Origin: Lachnospiraceae bacterium
GTDB lineage: Bacteria; Bacillota; Clostridia; Lachnospirales; Lachnospiraceae
NCBI GenBank assembly: GCA_900768755.1
Contig: CAAGDV010000001.1
Coordinates: 65,980-129,979, forward strand
Length of the DNA: 64,000 nucleotides
Direction of reading: 5' to 3'
In this document: piece after piece, positions 17,677 to 26,660 of the stretch
Layout of the letters: every line of letters starts with the position of its first letter
Position numbering within the stretch: position 1 is the first letter of the stretch
Notes under the pieces: model-generated
The model's database searches: none
What the model saw: only the letters and a program-made list of their open reading frames with translations
What the model was told of the DNA's origin: nothing
Program-made: the position numbers and the translations under genes

Positions 17677-18978
17677 TCAGAACCTTTTTATATTAAATGC
17701 GTCCATTCCCGGGTAAACCGCCGCTGCCCCCAGTGCCTCCTCAATCCTTAGAAGCCTGTTGTATTTGGCGACTCTCTCGGAGCGGCACGGCGCCCCCGTC
17801 TTAATCTGACAGGTGTTTAAAGCCACCGCCAAATCAGCGATTGTCGTGTCCTCGGTCTCGCCTGAGCGGTGTGATGCAATCGCCGTATACCCAGCCTTCT
17901 GTGCCAGTTTTATCGCCTCAAGGGTCTCTGACAGAGAGCCTATCTGGTTGGGTTTGATGAGAATTGAGTTGCCGCATTTTTCTTTTATTCCTTTTGCCAG
18001 GCGTGAGGTGTTGGTTACAAACAAATCGTCCCCCACAAGCTGGGCTCTGTCTCCGATTATCTCTGTAATCTTTTTCCAGCCCTCCCAGTCTTCCTCGTCA
18101 AGCGGGTCCTCGATTGAGATGACGGGGTATTTTTGAATTATGTCAGCATACATTCCGATAAGCTCGTCAGTGGTGTAATCTTTGCCGGCTTTCGGAAGAT
18201 GATACATACCTTTTCCCTTAGGGCTCTTCCACTCGCTCGCTGCAACGTCCAGGGCAAAACAAATATCTTTTCCGCATTCGTATCCCGCTTTGTTCACCGC
18301 TTCGCTTAATATGTCAAGAACCTTTGAGGCACTGCCGACATCGGGAGCAAAGCCCCCCTCATCGCCGACTGCGGTTGAGAGTCCTTTTTCAAAAAGAACA
18401 TTCTTTAGGCTGTGATATACCTCTGTTCCCATGCGCAGAGCCTCTTTAAAACAGCAGGCTCCTACCGGCATAATCATAAATTCCTGAAAATCGATTGAAT
18501 TTCGCGAGTGCGCTCCGCCGTTGATGATATTCATCATCGGAACCGGCATCCGGGTCGCATTGATTCCTCCGAGAAATCTGAAAAGCGGGATTCCCAAAGA
18601 GTCAGCCGCCGCCCGCGCGCAGGCAATTGACACCGCAAGAATCGCATTGGCTCCGAGCCTTGATTTCTGCGGGGTCTGGTCGGCGTTCTGCATCATCGCG
18701 TCAACGGCATACAAATCCGACGCGTCCATTCCGCACAAAAGAGTATTGATTGTATTGTTGACGTTGTTAACGGCGCACTCAACGCCTTTTCCGAGATACC
18801 GTGCCTTTTCCTTATCGCGGAGTTCAACCGCCTCAAACTGTCCGGTTGACGCGCCTGACGGCGTAATGGCGTGTGCCACGGTTCCGTCGCCCAATGTCAC
18901 CACCGCCTCAACCGTGGGGTTGCCTCTGGAATCCAGAACTTCTCTTGCGTATACTTTTTTGATTGTCGTACAGCTCAT
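17677..18978 (-). CDS. eno: Enolase (phosphopyruvate hydratase)
   Basis: 433 residues, standard length. Converts 2-phosphoglycerate to phosphoenolpyruvate in glycolysis. Visible: N-terminal REVLDSRGNPTVE, loop SGASTG, GGAH, the catalytic GDEGGFAP, metal ligands in ALDVAASE, SIEDPLDEEDW and GDDLFVTN, the catalytic Lys in LIKPNQIG and SHRSGETED. The motif after GGAH reads SRNSID rather than the common ADNNVD and SGASTG is followed by QFEA, so this may be a divergent or second enolase. Start at ATG 18978 with GGAGG 5 bases upstream; an ATG 12 bases earlier overlaps that ribosome site. It interrupts the usual SRP RNA-dnaX neighbourhood. Confidence 0.93.
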   Translation of the reverse strand: MSCTTIKKVYAREVLDSRGNPTVEAVVTLGDGTVAHAITPSGASTGQFEAVELRDKEKARYLGKGVECAVNNVNNTINTLLCGMDASDLYAVDAMMQNADQTPQKSRLGANAILAVSIACARAAADSLGIPLFRFLGGINATRMPVPMMNIINGGAHSRNSIDFQEFMIMPVGACCFKEALRMGTEVYHSLKNVLFEKGLSTAVGDEGGFAPDVGSASKVLDILSEAVNKAGYECGKDICFALDVAASEWKSPKGKGMYHLPKAGKDYTTDELIGMYADIIQKYPVISIEDPLDEEDWEGWKKITEIIGDRAQLVGDDLFVTNTSRLAKGIKEKCGNSILIKPNQIGSLSETLEAIKLAQKAGYTAIASHRSGETEDTTIADLAVALNTCQIKTGAPCRSERVAKYNRLLRIEEALGAAAVYPGMDAFNIKRF

Positions 18979-19034
18979 AATTACCTCCAAACATATTGTC
19001 AGTCATAGTTTGGACATAATATGAGAATTTTATC

Positions 19035-19157
19035 AAAAAAAAGCGCCCAGGCACCCTTGCGGCACATAAGAGATTCCGTTTAATGCTGCTTCGTTCCCGA
19101 CCTGACATGGTTCACGGATTCCTATTGCGCAAGACCCGAGCGCACGTCTTTCGACGC
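19035..19157 (-). ncRNA. ffs: Signal recognition particle RNA, small bacterial type
   Basis: Read on the minus strand, the segment contains the domain IV hallmark CATGTCAGGTCGGGAACGAA followed by GCAGC. The flanks GCGCTCGGGT and GCCTGGGCGC pair to close the rod, and a T8 run ends it at about 19035. A 5' mini-hairpin CGTCGAAAGACG precedes. Ends are estimated from the promoter and T-run. The gene sits after tadA, as scr does in Bacillus. Confidence 0.92.
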
Positions 19158-19163
19158 ATAAGT

Positions 19164-19192
19164 AGTATACTAATTATATCTGTTTCTGTCAA
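19164..19192 (-). promoter_or_regulatory. Strong sigma-A promoter of the SRP RNA
   Basis: Minus strand TTGACA (19192-19187), 17-base spacer, TATACT (19169-19164). The -35 hexamer overlaps the last codons of tadA. Confidence 0.8.
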
Positions 19193-19659
19193 GAGCACGA
19201 CTTCTTGCTTTCGCGCAGTTCCCTGAAAAAAGACTGCATGATATCCCTGCACTCTTCCATCAGCACGTCATGCTCAATCATAACCCTGTGGTTAAAGCCG
19301 TCCATCTGAAGCAGATTGACGACGGAGCCTGCGCAGCCCGCTTTGGGGTTCATCGTACCTATTACAACCCGCGGAATTCTCGCCTGAATAATGGCGCCGG
19401 CGCACATAGGACAGGGTTCGAGCGTAACATATAGAGTGCAGTCCTCCAGACGCCAGTCCCCTATTACGCGCGACGCTTTCCTTATGGCTTCAATCTCGGC
19501 GTGGGCGAGAGTACTTTTGTCCCTGTTGCGGCGGTTGTAGCCCTTTGCAATAATCTGCCCGTCGTGCACAATAACGCAGCCTATGGGAATCTCATGGATT
19601 GCCGCTGCCTTTTTTGCAAGCTTCACCGCCTCATACATATAAAGTTCATCGGTTGTCAT
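19189..19659 (-). CDS. tadA: tRNA-specific adenosine deaminase
   Basis: 156 residues. Zinc enzyme that deaminates A34 of tRNA-Arg(ACG) to inosine. The ligands are plain: HAEIEAI and PCPMCAGAI. The longer reading frame reaches 19719, but MTTDELYMYEAVKLAKKA matches the family start (Bacillus TadA begins MTQDELYMKEAI), and a minus-strand promoter TTGAAA-17-TACAAT places the transcript start about 15 bases before it. The ribosome site is weak under this reading. Confidence 0.93.
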   Translation of the reverse strand: MTTDELYMYEAVKLAKKAAAIHEIPIGCVIVHDGQIIAKGYNRRNRDKSTLAHAEIEAIRKASRVIGDWRLEDCTLYVTLEPCPMCAGAIIQARIPRVVIGTMNPKAGCAGSVVNLLQMDGFNHRVMIEHDVLMEECRDIMQSFFRELRESKKSCS

Positions 19660-19774
19660 ATCTTTTTTTCTCATATTGGTATTGTACTTCCTGACAGAAA
19701 TTTTTTCAAGTGAGGTCATTCCATTGTGGAATATATTCTGCTATAATTTTCGTATCACAGACGGGGGTGTTTAC

Positions 19775-20332
19775 ATGCATTTCGAATACGAGACATCAAG
19801 GCTTATTCTTCAGACTCTGGATGAGAGCAGTACCGACAGGGTGCTGGATTTTTTGTACAGGGGCAGAGCGTTTTTTGACCCTGTTGAACCTCCCAAGCCG
19901 GACAATTTCTATACAAAAAGCTTTCAGGCCGCCTCTCTTTCGGGGGAGCGCACCGCTTTTCTTTCGGGAACCTACCGCCGGTACTATTTTTCCACCTTCG
20001 AGCGGCCGGACGTAATCATAGGCACGGCGTCTTTTTCCAACATCATCCGCGGTGCTTACCGCAGCTGCATGCTCGGATATAAGCTTCTTCCGGAATTTCA
20101 GAAAAAGGGATATGCCCTTGAGGGAATATCCCGCCTGATTACCGCTGTTTTTGAGGAGGACCGCATGCACCGCATAGAGGCATACACGCTCCCGAACAAC
20201 TACTCATCCATTAACCTTTTATCGCGGCTCGGTTTTCAGTTTGAATGCCTGTCGCGCTCGGTTATTATGCTGAGAAACGGTTTCTGCGACCATAACCGTT
20301 ACTTTCTTCTTAATCCTCTGGATATGCATTAG
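19775..20332 (+). CDS. GNAT family N-acetyltransferase
   Basis: 185 residues. Begins FEYETSRLILQTLDESSTDRVLDFL, the usual start of RimJ/RimL-like acetyltransferases, and contains IGTASFSNI and the acetyl-CoA loop region LGYKLLPEFQKKGYALEGISRLI, ending with NNYSSINLLSRLGFQFE. The ATG at 19775 is preceded by GGGGGTG; a longer in-frame ORF upstream overlaps the promoter, an extended -10 TGCTATAAT at 19739-19747. Substrate unknown. The 3' end overlaps the convergent DUF6128 gene by 4 bp. Confidence 0.85.
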   Translation: MHFEYETSRLILQTLDESSTDRVLDFLYRGRAFFDPVEPPKPDNFYTKSFQAASLSGERTAFLSGTYRRYYFSTFERPDVIIGTASFSNIIRGAYRSCMLGYKLLPEFQKKGYALEGISRLITAVFEEDRMHRIEAYTLPNNYSSINLLSRLGFQFECLSRSVIMLRNGFCDHNRYFLLNPLDMH

Positions 20333-21141
20333 CCCTCGATTGCCCTGTACCAGTAACCGAACTGATTCTGCATGACATCGCTGCGCATGCTGAATTTGAA
20401 CCGGTTGAACCCGAAAATCGACGCTGTGTTGCGCTCTCTTCTCGTATACACACCCGGGACTCCGATAAAATATCCCGTCTCCTCCGGCGTGTTCATCCGC
20501 CCAATTATCAGGTGACGGTAATTGTAGAATCCGTGATTGACAAAACTGTTATTCATCAACGCCCGGCTGCCGTCCACAAGCTCTTCAATATCCTTCGGCT
20601 CAATTTCCACGCAGTCGTAAAGCTCATCATCCGAGAAAAGAAATAATCTGTCCCTCGAATCAAGCATCCTATCAATCGCGCTCCGGGGCTTTACAATCGT
20701 TGGCTGTACCACATCCACTACCTGCGCTGCCTCGTATTCGACCGGCACGCTTTCAACAACAGTCTCCTGCTCCCCTATTAACTCCGGAGAAAAACCCTTA
20801 TCATCCCATTCGCTGGCAAAAAACTTATCGCCCTTGTCGCAGGACACATACAGCCCTTTTATGTCGCAAAAATCCAGACCGCTCATTGCGATATCATTGG
20901 CCTCGGACATATAACAAAATTCCCCGACGCCGTTATGTATGGTCATGCAGCCGATTTTGATTGGCAGGATTCTGCCGTCTTTGCGCCTGAAAAGATTGAC
21001 CTCCCATTCCGGACCGATATCTGAAAATGCACATTTCATGTTAATCTGCATCTTCATTATTCCCTGTCTCGTCTCTATCCGGGCAAAACCCGTGTTTTTT
21101 CCTTTAATTTCGCCGTTATACGAATAAATATATGCTATCAT
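20329..21141 (-). CDS. DUF6128-like protein
   Basis: 270 residues, soluble, no signal. The start MIAYIYSYNGEIKGKNTGFA with an Arg/Glu-rich follow-up is the pattern I recall for the Lachnospiraceae family DUF6128. The middle (about 135-170) is a Val/Glu/Pro-rich linker and the C-terminal 100 residues contain NHGFYNYRHLIIGRM and FIGVPGVYTRRERNTASIFGF, a conserved module of unknown role. Start at 21141 has GGAG 9 bases upstream; the upstream in-frame ATG has none. Function unknown. Confidence 0.7.
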   Translation of the reverse strand: MIAYIYSYNGEIKGKNTGFARIETRQGIMKMQINMKCAFSDIGPEWEVNLFRRKDGRILPIKIGCMTIHNGVGEFCYMSEANDIAMSGLDFCDIKGLYVSCDKGDKFFASEWDDKGFSPELIGEQETVVESVPVEYEAAQVVDVVQPTIVKPRSAIDRMLDSRDRLFLFSDDELYDCVEIEPKDIEELVDGSRALMNNSFVNHGFYNYRHLIIGRMNTPEETGYFIGVPGVYTRRERNTASIFGFNRFKFSMRSDVMQNQFGYWYRAIEG

Positions 21142-21221
21142 CCTGCTGTACTCCACTATATTTTGCTCCTTCCCGCACAGATAGTAATATATATGCGACA
21201 AGCCTGCAAAATATACCGTTT

Positions 21222-22082
21222 TCAGGACAAAATATCGGTGAGGCGCGAAAACTGCTCCAAAGTCAGGGTCTCCCCTCTGACCGTGGGCGAAAGCCCCATT
21301 TTATCTATTGCGCTCTCAAGCTGCTCTTTTGAAAAATCAAGGTCGGCTGAATTTTTGAGCCCGTTTAAAAGCGTCTTTCTGCGCTGGTTAAAGGAGGCTC
21401 TGATAATTCTGAACATAAGCGCCTCGTCTTTTACACAGACGGGGGGATTTTGGTACTTAATGAGCCTGATAACCGAGGAGCCGACGCTTGGTCTTGGCAT
21501 AAAACATTCCGGCGGCACATTAAGCACAACCTCCGGCTTTGCGTAGTACTGCACGGCAAGCGACAGCGCGCCGTAGTCCTTGCTGCCCGGTCCTGTCCTT
21601 ATCCTGTCCGCGACCTCCTTCTGGACCATGACAGTTATGCTGTCAATCGGCGCATGGCTCTCAAAAAGTCCCATGATTATGGGGGTCGTAATGTAGTACG
21701 GAAGATTGGCAACCACCTTGATGGGGCGGCCGGCGTTTTTTTCGGCGGCAAGCGCCCCGATATCGACTTTGAGAATGTCGCGGTTTATGACGGTGACATT
21801 ATCGTATCCCGAAAGGGTATCGCCAAGTATCGGAATCAGCCTCTCGTCAATCTCGACCGCCGCAACCTCCCTCGCGTTCTCGCACAAAAGCTGCGTCATT
21901 GTGCCGATTCCGGGCCCGATTTCCAAAACAAAATCGTCCGCAGTTATTCCGGCCTCGCGCACAATTTTGGACACGATGCCCTCATCTATCAGAAAATTCT
22001 GTCCGTATTTTTTTGCAAAGGCAAAATTGTACCGGTTAATAACCGCTAAAGTATTGGTTGGATTTGCCAGGTGTTCTCTCAT
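21222..22082 (-). CDS. ksgA: 16S rRNA dimethyladenosine transferase
   Basis: 286 residues. Dimethylates the two adjacent adenosines in helix 45 of 16S rRNA. SAM-binding EIGPGIGTMT, acidic AAVEIDERL, and the target motif NLPYYITTPI are present, then the C-terminal helical domain (RRKTLLNGLK). Overlaps tatD by 4 bp; metG-tatD-ksgA is the order seen in many Firmicutes, here without rnmV. Confidence 0.96.
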   Translation of the reverse strand: MREHLANPTNTLAVINRYNFAFAKKYGQNFLIDEGIVSKIVREAGITADDFVLEIGPGIGTMTQLLCENAREVAAVEIDERLIPILGDTLSGYDNVTVINRDILKVDIGALAAEKNAGRPIKVVANLPYYITTPIIMGLFESHAPIDSITVMVQKEVADRIRTGPGSKDYGALSLAVQYYAKPEVVLNVPPECFMPRPSVGSSVIRLIKYQNPPVCVKDEALMFRIIRASFNQRRKTLLNGLKNSADLDFSKEQLESAIDKMGLSPTVRGETLTLEQFSRLTDILS

Positions 22083-22855
22083 ACTATTCCATACATCCTT
22101 TTTGCATTGGCGGCGGTGACCTCCACCACCTCATCTGTATCGATGCCTTTTATGTCGGCAATATTTTGGGCAATAATAGGCAGATTAAGCGAAGAATTGC
22201 GCTTGCCGCGGTTAGGCACGGGGCTTAGATACGGGCAATCCGTCTCCAGAAGAATCCGCTCCAGGGGCGTGTATTTAACGACATCTCTGACCTTCTGCGC
22301 GTTCTTGAAGGTAGAAGAACCGCCCACGCCTATATAAAATCCAAGGTCAAGGTATTTCTTTGCTTCCTCCGTATGATACGAAAAACAGTGGACCACGCCG
22401 CCTGCTTTGGCCGCATCAGACTCCTTCATCATCGTGTAGGTGTCAAGCGCGGCGTCCCTTGAGTGCACAATAAGCGGCAGCCCCAGTCTTTTGGCCATAT
22501 CAATCTGATAATCAAAAACCTCTAGTTGCCTTTTGCGGTTATCCTTTTCCCAGTAATAGTCAAGGCCGGTCTCCCCAACCGCCACTATACGCGGGTGCTC
22601 CCTGCAGGTGTCCTCAATCCATCTCCAGTCTTCCTCCGTCACACAATTGACATCGCTTGGATGTATCCCCAGCGCTCCGTAGAAAAAAGGATACTTATCC
22701 ACAAGCTCCACAGTCTTATGGCAGGTATCCGCACTTGAGCCCACATTGACCACATATTCTATTCCGTTATCACGAAGGGAGGCTATTAGAGCCTCCCTGT
22801 CGTCTGAAAACGCCTCATCCTCGTAATGGGCGTGTGATTCAATAATACCACTCAT
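22079..22855 (-). CDS. tatD: TatD family hydrolase
   Basis: 258 residues. Metal-dependent DNase/deoxyribonuclease-like TIM barrel. Metal ligands in ESHAHYED, GETGLDYYW, HSRDA, HCFSYH and ETDCPYLSP are all visible. The first base of its start region touches the metG stop and its end overlaps ksgA by 4 bp, so the three are one operon. Confidence 0.94.
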   Translation of the reverse strand: MSGIIESHAHYEDEAFSDDREALIASLRDNGIEYVVNVGSSADTCHKTVELVDKYPFFYGALGIHPSDVNCVTEEDWRWIEDTCREHPRIVAVGETGLDYYWEKDNRKRQLEVFDYQIDMAKRLGLPLIVHSRDAALDTYTMMKESDAAKAGGVVHCFSYHTEEAKKYLDLGFYIGVGGSSTFKNAQKVRDVVKYTPLERILLETDCPYLSPVPNRGKRNSSLNLPIIAQNIADIKGIDTDEVVEVTAANAKRMYGIV

Positions 22856-24804
22856 TATCCAATCTCTGCTCCGTTTGGCATATCTTTCTCTGCGGTCAGA
22901 AGAGCCAGCTCGCCCTTGTCATCCTCCGCGCACAGAAGCATTCCCTCCGACACAACTCCCGCAAGCTTTGCAGGCTTAAGGTTGGCGACAACCACAACCT
23001 TCTTGCCCACCATCTCGGCTGCCGAATATTTCGGGCGGATTCCCGATACAATCTGGCGTACCTCGCTGCCCATCTTTACCTGCGAGCAGAGAAGCTTCTT
23101 GGAATTGGGGACCTCCTCGCACTTGATTATCTCTCCGATTCTTAACTGTACCTTGTCAAAATCGTCAATGGTAATCTGCGGTCTGGCTTCCACATCTATT
23201 CCGGGCTCCGCACTTTCATCGGCTCCGCCGTCCTTCTGTGTGAGCGCAAGAACCTTTTCCATTACCTCATCAACGTCAAGTCTCGCAAAAAGAATCTCCG
23301 GTTTCTCCGTAACCTTAAATCCGTCCGCTCCGTCAAACTCCTTTATGCTCTCAAGCGTTCTTGCAGGCATATTCATCTGCGCAAGCACCTTCTCGGAGGT
23401 CTCCGGCATAAACGGGAACAAAAGAGAGGCTCCTATTGAGATGCCTGTCGCAAGATTGTACATTACGGTCGAGAGCCTGTCTTTATTGGCCTCATCCTTT
23501 GCGAGCACCCACGGCATCGTCTCGTCAATGTATTTGTTGCATCTTTTGAAAATATTGAATATCTCCGTCAATGCGTCCGCAACCCTGAGCTGATTCATCT
23601 TCTCGTCGACCTTTGAGACCGCCGCAAGAACTGTCGCCTTAAGGTCTGCATCAACCGGCTCCTCAACATGCTTATTGACCACGAGTCCGCCAAAATATTT
23701 GTTGGACATTGATATTGTTCTGTTCACAAGATTGCCGAGCGTATTGGCAAGTTCGGAATTGAGTCTCTCAACCACCAGCTCCCACGTAATGCTTCCGTCG
23801 TTTTCAAAAGGCATTTCGTGGAGGACAAAAAATCTCACCGCATCAACCGAGAAGAAATCCGCCAAATCGTCGGCATATATCACATTGCCCTTGGATTTGC
23901 TCATCTTGTCATTGTTCTGCAAAAGCCACGGATGCCCGAAAACCTGCTTCGGAAGCGGTTCGCCGAGCGCCATAAGGAATATCGGCCAGTAAATTGTATG
24001 GAATCTTATGATATCCTTGCCGATAAGGTGCAAATCAGCCGGCCAGTATTTATGGTACAAATCGCCGTGGTCGCCGTCCGGATCATATCCCAGACCCGTA
24101 ATATAGTTGGTGAGCGCGTCAAGCCATACATACACAACATGTCTGTCATCAAAATCAACGGGAATTCCCCATTTGAACGAGGTTCTTGACACGCACAGAT
24201 CCTGAAGCCCCGGAAGAAGGAAATTGTTCATCATCTCGTTCTTTCTCGCAACGGGCTGAATAAATTCAGGGTGGGTGCTGATGTGCTCAATAAGGCGGTC
24301 CGCATATTTGCTCATCTTAAAGAAATATGCCTCTTCCCTGGCAGGCTTAACCTCTCCGCCGCAGTCCGGGCATCTTCCGTCCACAAGCTGGGATTCGGTA
24401 AGAAATGCCTCACACGGAGTACAGTAAAGTCCCTCATAATGTCCCTTGTAGATATCGCCCTGGTCATAGAGCTTTTTAAAAATCTTCTGGACCGTTCTCT
24501 CATGGCCCGCATCGGTTGTTCTCACAAAACGGTCGTATGACGTATTCATGCGGTCCCAGATTCTTTTGACCTCGCCCGCAACATTGTCAACATACTCCTT
24601 CGGAGTAATTCCCGCCGCTGCCGCTTTCATCTCAATCTTCTGGCCGTGTTCATCGGTTCCGGTCTGAAAATACACGTCATATCCCTGCATTCTCTTGTAT
24701 CTTGCGATGCTGTCCGCCAGAATAATCTCATATGTGTTGCCGATATGCGGTTTACCCGATGTATAGGCAATCGCGGTTGTAATATAATACGGTTTCTTTT
24801 CCAT
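22855..24804 (-). CDS. metG: Methionyl-tRNA synthetase
   Basis: 649 residues. Class I synthetase with HIGN (HIGH box), a zinc knuckle CTPCEAFLTESQLVDGRCPDC, and KMSKSKGN (KMSKS). The C-terminal 110 residues (DFDKVQLRIGEIIKCEEVPN onward) form the OB-fold tRNA-binding domain. An ATG at 24810 is directly adjacent to GGAGGG; the ATG at 24804 has a proper 6-base gap, so I chose it. First gene of metG-tatD-ksgA. Confidence 0.97.
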   Translation of the reverse strand: MEKKPYYITTAIAYTSGKPHIGNTYEIILADSIARYKRMQGYDVYFQTGTDEHGQKIEMKAAAAGITPKEYVDNVAGEVKRIWDRMNTSYDRFVRTTDAGHERTVQKIFKKLYDQGDIYKGHYEGLYCTPCEAFLTESQLVDGRCPDCGGEVKPAREEAYFFKMSKYADRLIEHISTHPEFIQPVARKNEMMNNFLLPGLQDLCVSRTSFKWGIPVDFDDRHVVYVWLDALTNYITGLGYDPDGDHGDLYHKYWPADLHLIGKDIIRFHTIYWPIFLMALGEPLPKQVFGHPWLLQNNDKMSKSKGNVIYADDLADFFSVDAVRFFVLHEMPFENDGSITWELVVERLNSELANTLGNLVNRTISMSNKYFGGLVVNKHVEEPVDADLKATVLAAVSKVDEKMNQLRVADALTEIFNIFKRCNKYIDETMPWVLAKDEANKDRLSTVMYNLATGISIGASLLFPFMPETSEKVLAQMNMPARTLESIKEFDGADGFKVTEKPEILFARLDVDEVMEKVLALTQKDGGADESAEPGIDVEARPQITIDDFDKVQLRIGEIIKCEEVPNSKKLLCSQVKMGSEVRQIVSGIRPKYSAAEMVGKKVVVVANLKPAKLAGVVSEGMLLCAEDDKGELALLTAEKDMPNGAEIG

Positions 24805-24849
24805 TGTCATCCCTCCAAAATATGCGCCGGCGTCCGCCCCGCTTATGAA

Positions 24850-25533
24850 TTATTTCCTGTTTGAGCCTTTTAATGCTTTAAAGAGAGCCACGACCTTGCT
24901 GGTTCCGAGCCTTGACGCTCCAAGCTTAATCATAAGGTCTGCATCTTCAAGCGAGGTGATTCCGCCCGCTGCCTTGACCTTAACCTTGCCGCCGACGTTG
25001 GCTTTAAGAAGCGCCACATCCTGCGGAGTCGCCCCGGAAACTGAAAATCCCGTGGATGTCTTAATATAATCGGCACCCGCCTTGGTCACAATCTTGCAGG
25101 CCTGCATCTTCTCTTCCTCGGTCAAAAGACAGGTCTCAATGATTACCTTGAGAACACGTCCGTGGCATGCCTCCTTAACTTCCTTAATCTCGTTGAGCAC
25201 GTCCTCGGTTCTGCCGTCCTTAAGCCAGCCTATATTAATTACCATGTCTATCTCGGATGCACCGTTCATAACCGCATCCTCGGTCTCCATGACCTTCACT
25301 CTCGTAGTATTATATCCGTTCGGGAAGCCGATAACCGTGCAAATCTTAAGCTTGGTATCCTTATCCCTCAAATAGTCAGCAGCCTTTCGCACATAGCTCG
25401 GCGGAATGCACACCGTCGCACATCCGTTGTCCATGCCCTCGTCACATACCAGGCGGATATCCTCCCAGCGCGCCGTCTGCTTAAGTAAAGTGTGGTCACA
25501 CTTTGCCAAAATATCCTTCATATCCATTGCCAT
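24850..25533 (-). CDS. deoC: Deoxyribose-phosphate aldolase
   Basis: 227 residues. Splits 2-deoxyribose 5-phosphate into glyceraldehyde 3-phosphate and acetaldehyde in nucleoside salvage. The Schiff-base lysine is in DYIKTSTGF, the proton-relay residues in IDMVINIG and VKVKAAGGI. GGAG lies 4 bases before ATG 25533; a GTG at 25536 and ATGs at 25527 and 25521 are alternatives. It precedes metG by 45 bp on the same strand and may be cotranscribed. Confidence 0.94.
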   Translation of the reverse strand: MAMDMKDILAKCDHTLLKQTARWEDIRLVCDEGMDNGCATVCIPPSYVRKAADYLRDKDTKLKICTVIGFPNGYNTTRVKVMETEDAVMNGASEIDMVINIGWLKDGRTEDVLNEIKEVKEACHGRVLKVIIETCLLTEEEKMQACKIVTKAGADYIKTSTGFSVSGATPQDVALLKANVGGKVKVKAAGGITSLEDADLMIKLGASRLGTSKVVALFKALKGSNRK

Positions 25534-25596
25534 CACGCTCCGTTAAATCAACATAGGACTATTTTACACTTAAGTTGAAGCATTGACAAGTGAATA

Positions 25597-25626
25597 TTGA
25601 CATTTTTGCCTCAGTCACACTATAAT
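25597..25626 (+). promoter_or_regulatory. Sigma-A promoter of the AEC transporter
   Basis: TTGACA at 25597-25602, 18-base spacer, TATAAT at 25621-25626; the ATG follows at 25661. Confidence 0.7.
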
Positions 25627-25660
25627 CGAGGGAAAAGATTCAGAGAGGAAATGAATTGTT

Positions 25661-26581
25661 ATGTTTTTTATACCTACACTTATCTGCGTGGGAATTATGC
25701 TTTTGTATTCCGTACCCGGATATGCGCTCGTCAAATCGCGCCTCATTAAGCCTGCGTCAATTTCGGCTTTTGCGACCATGCTTTTGTACGTGTGCCAGCC
25801 GTGCCTGACAATATATTCGTTCAAAAAGGTTCCTTACTCCGCATCGCTTGCGGGACAGATGGCACTTTTCGTGCTCATGTCCCTCATTCTGCAGGGAGTC
25901 TTTCTCGGCGTGTTTTATCTGGTTTTCCGCAAAAAGCATAATGACATAAAATACCGTGTGTGCACGCTGGCAACCACGCTCGGCAACTGCACTTTTATGG
26001 GCGTTCCGCTTCTTGAGACGCTCTTTCCGGACAACCCGGAGGCGGTAATGTTTTCGCTCTCGTATTTTATCGCGATGAGCATTATCTGCTGGACCGTCGC
26101 CTCATACATCATCACCCGCGACCGCAAATACATGAGCGCCAAAAAGCTTTTTCTTAATCCGGCAATGATTTCTCTGTATGTTACTATTCCGCTGTGGGTT
26201 TTTGACGTCAAAATCCCGGGCACGCTCATGGATGCGTTCACCCTGCTCGGAAGAATGACCACGCCGATGTGCATGCTTATTCTCGGAATGAGGCTCGGCA
26301 CAATCCGGATAAAAAAGCTTTTTACCTCGCCGCTTCAGTATACCGCCATCGCGATAAAACAGCTCGCAATGCCGGTCGTAACCTTTGCGGTACTGTATTT
26401 TCTGCCGCTCGACCCGCTTTTTAAGCAGACGATGTTTATTCTTTCCGCCACACCGGTTGCAAGTCTCGTGCTCAATTTTGCCGAGATGCTTGGCGAAGGA
26501 CAGGATACGGCGGCCAATGTCGTACTGCTCGGAACGGCGCTCAGCATCGGCACAATACCTCTTATGAGCCTTTTGCTCTGA
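25661..26581 (+). CDS. AEC-family (auxin efflux carrier-like) transporter
   Basis: 306 residues with eight to ten predicted membrane helices. Motifs GYALVKSRLIKPASISAFATML, LYVCQPCLTIYSF and TLGNCTFMGVPLLETLF are typical of bacterial AEC carriers, which export or import small organic acids. AGAGGAAA is upstream of the ATG. The gene stands alone between divergent deoC and DAHP synthase; the substrate cannot be deduced. Confidence 0.85.
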   Translation: MFFIPTLICVGIMLLYSVPGYALVKSRLIKPASISAFATMLLYVCQPCLTIYSFKKVPYSASLAGQMALFVLMSLILQGVFLGVFYLVFRKKHNDIKYRVCTLATTLGNCTFMGVPLLETLFPDNPEAVMFSLSYFIAMSIICWTVASYIITRDRKYMSAKKLFLNPAMISLYVTIPLWVFDVKIPGTLMDAFTLLGRMTTPMCMLILGMRLGTIRIKKLFTSPLQYTAIAIKQLAMPVVTFAVLYFLPLDPLFKQTMFILSATPVASLVLNFAEMLGEGQDTAANVVLLGTALSIGTIPLMSLLL

Positions 26582-26600
26582 CATTAAGGCAAAAAAAGTA

Positions 26601-26629
26601 TTGACTTTTATCGCTTTAAAGTGTAAAAC
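26601..26629 (+). promoter_or_regulatory. Possible promoter of the DAHP synthase gene
   Basis: TTGACT at 26601-26606, 17-base spacer, TAAAAC at 26624-26629; the ribosome site GAGAGG and ATG 26661 follow. Confidence 0.45.
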
Positions 26630-26660
26630 TATATTAGCAGTTTTTGAGAGGTACAACAAT

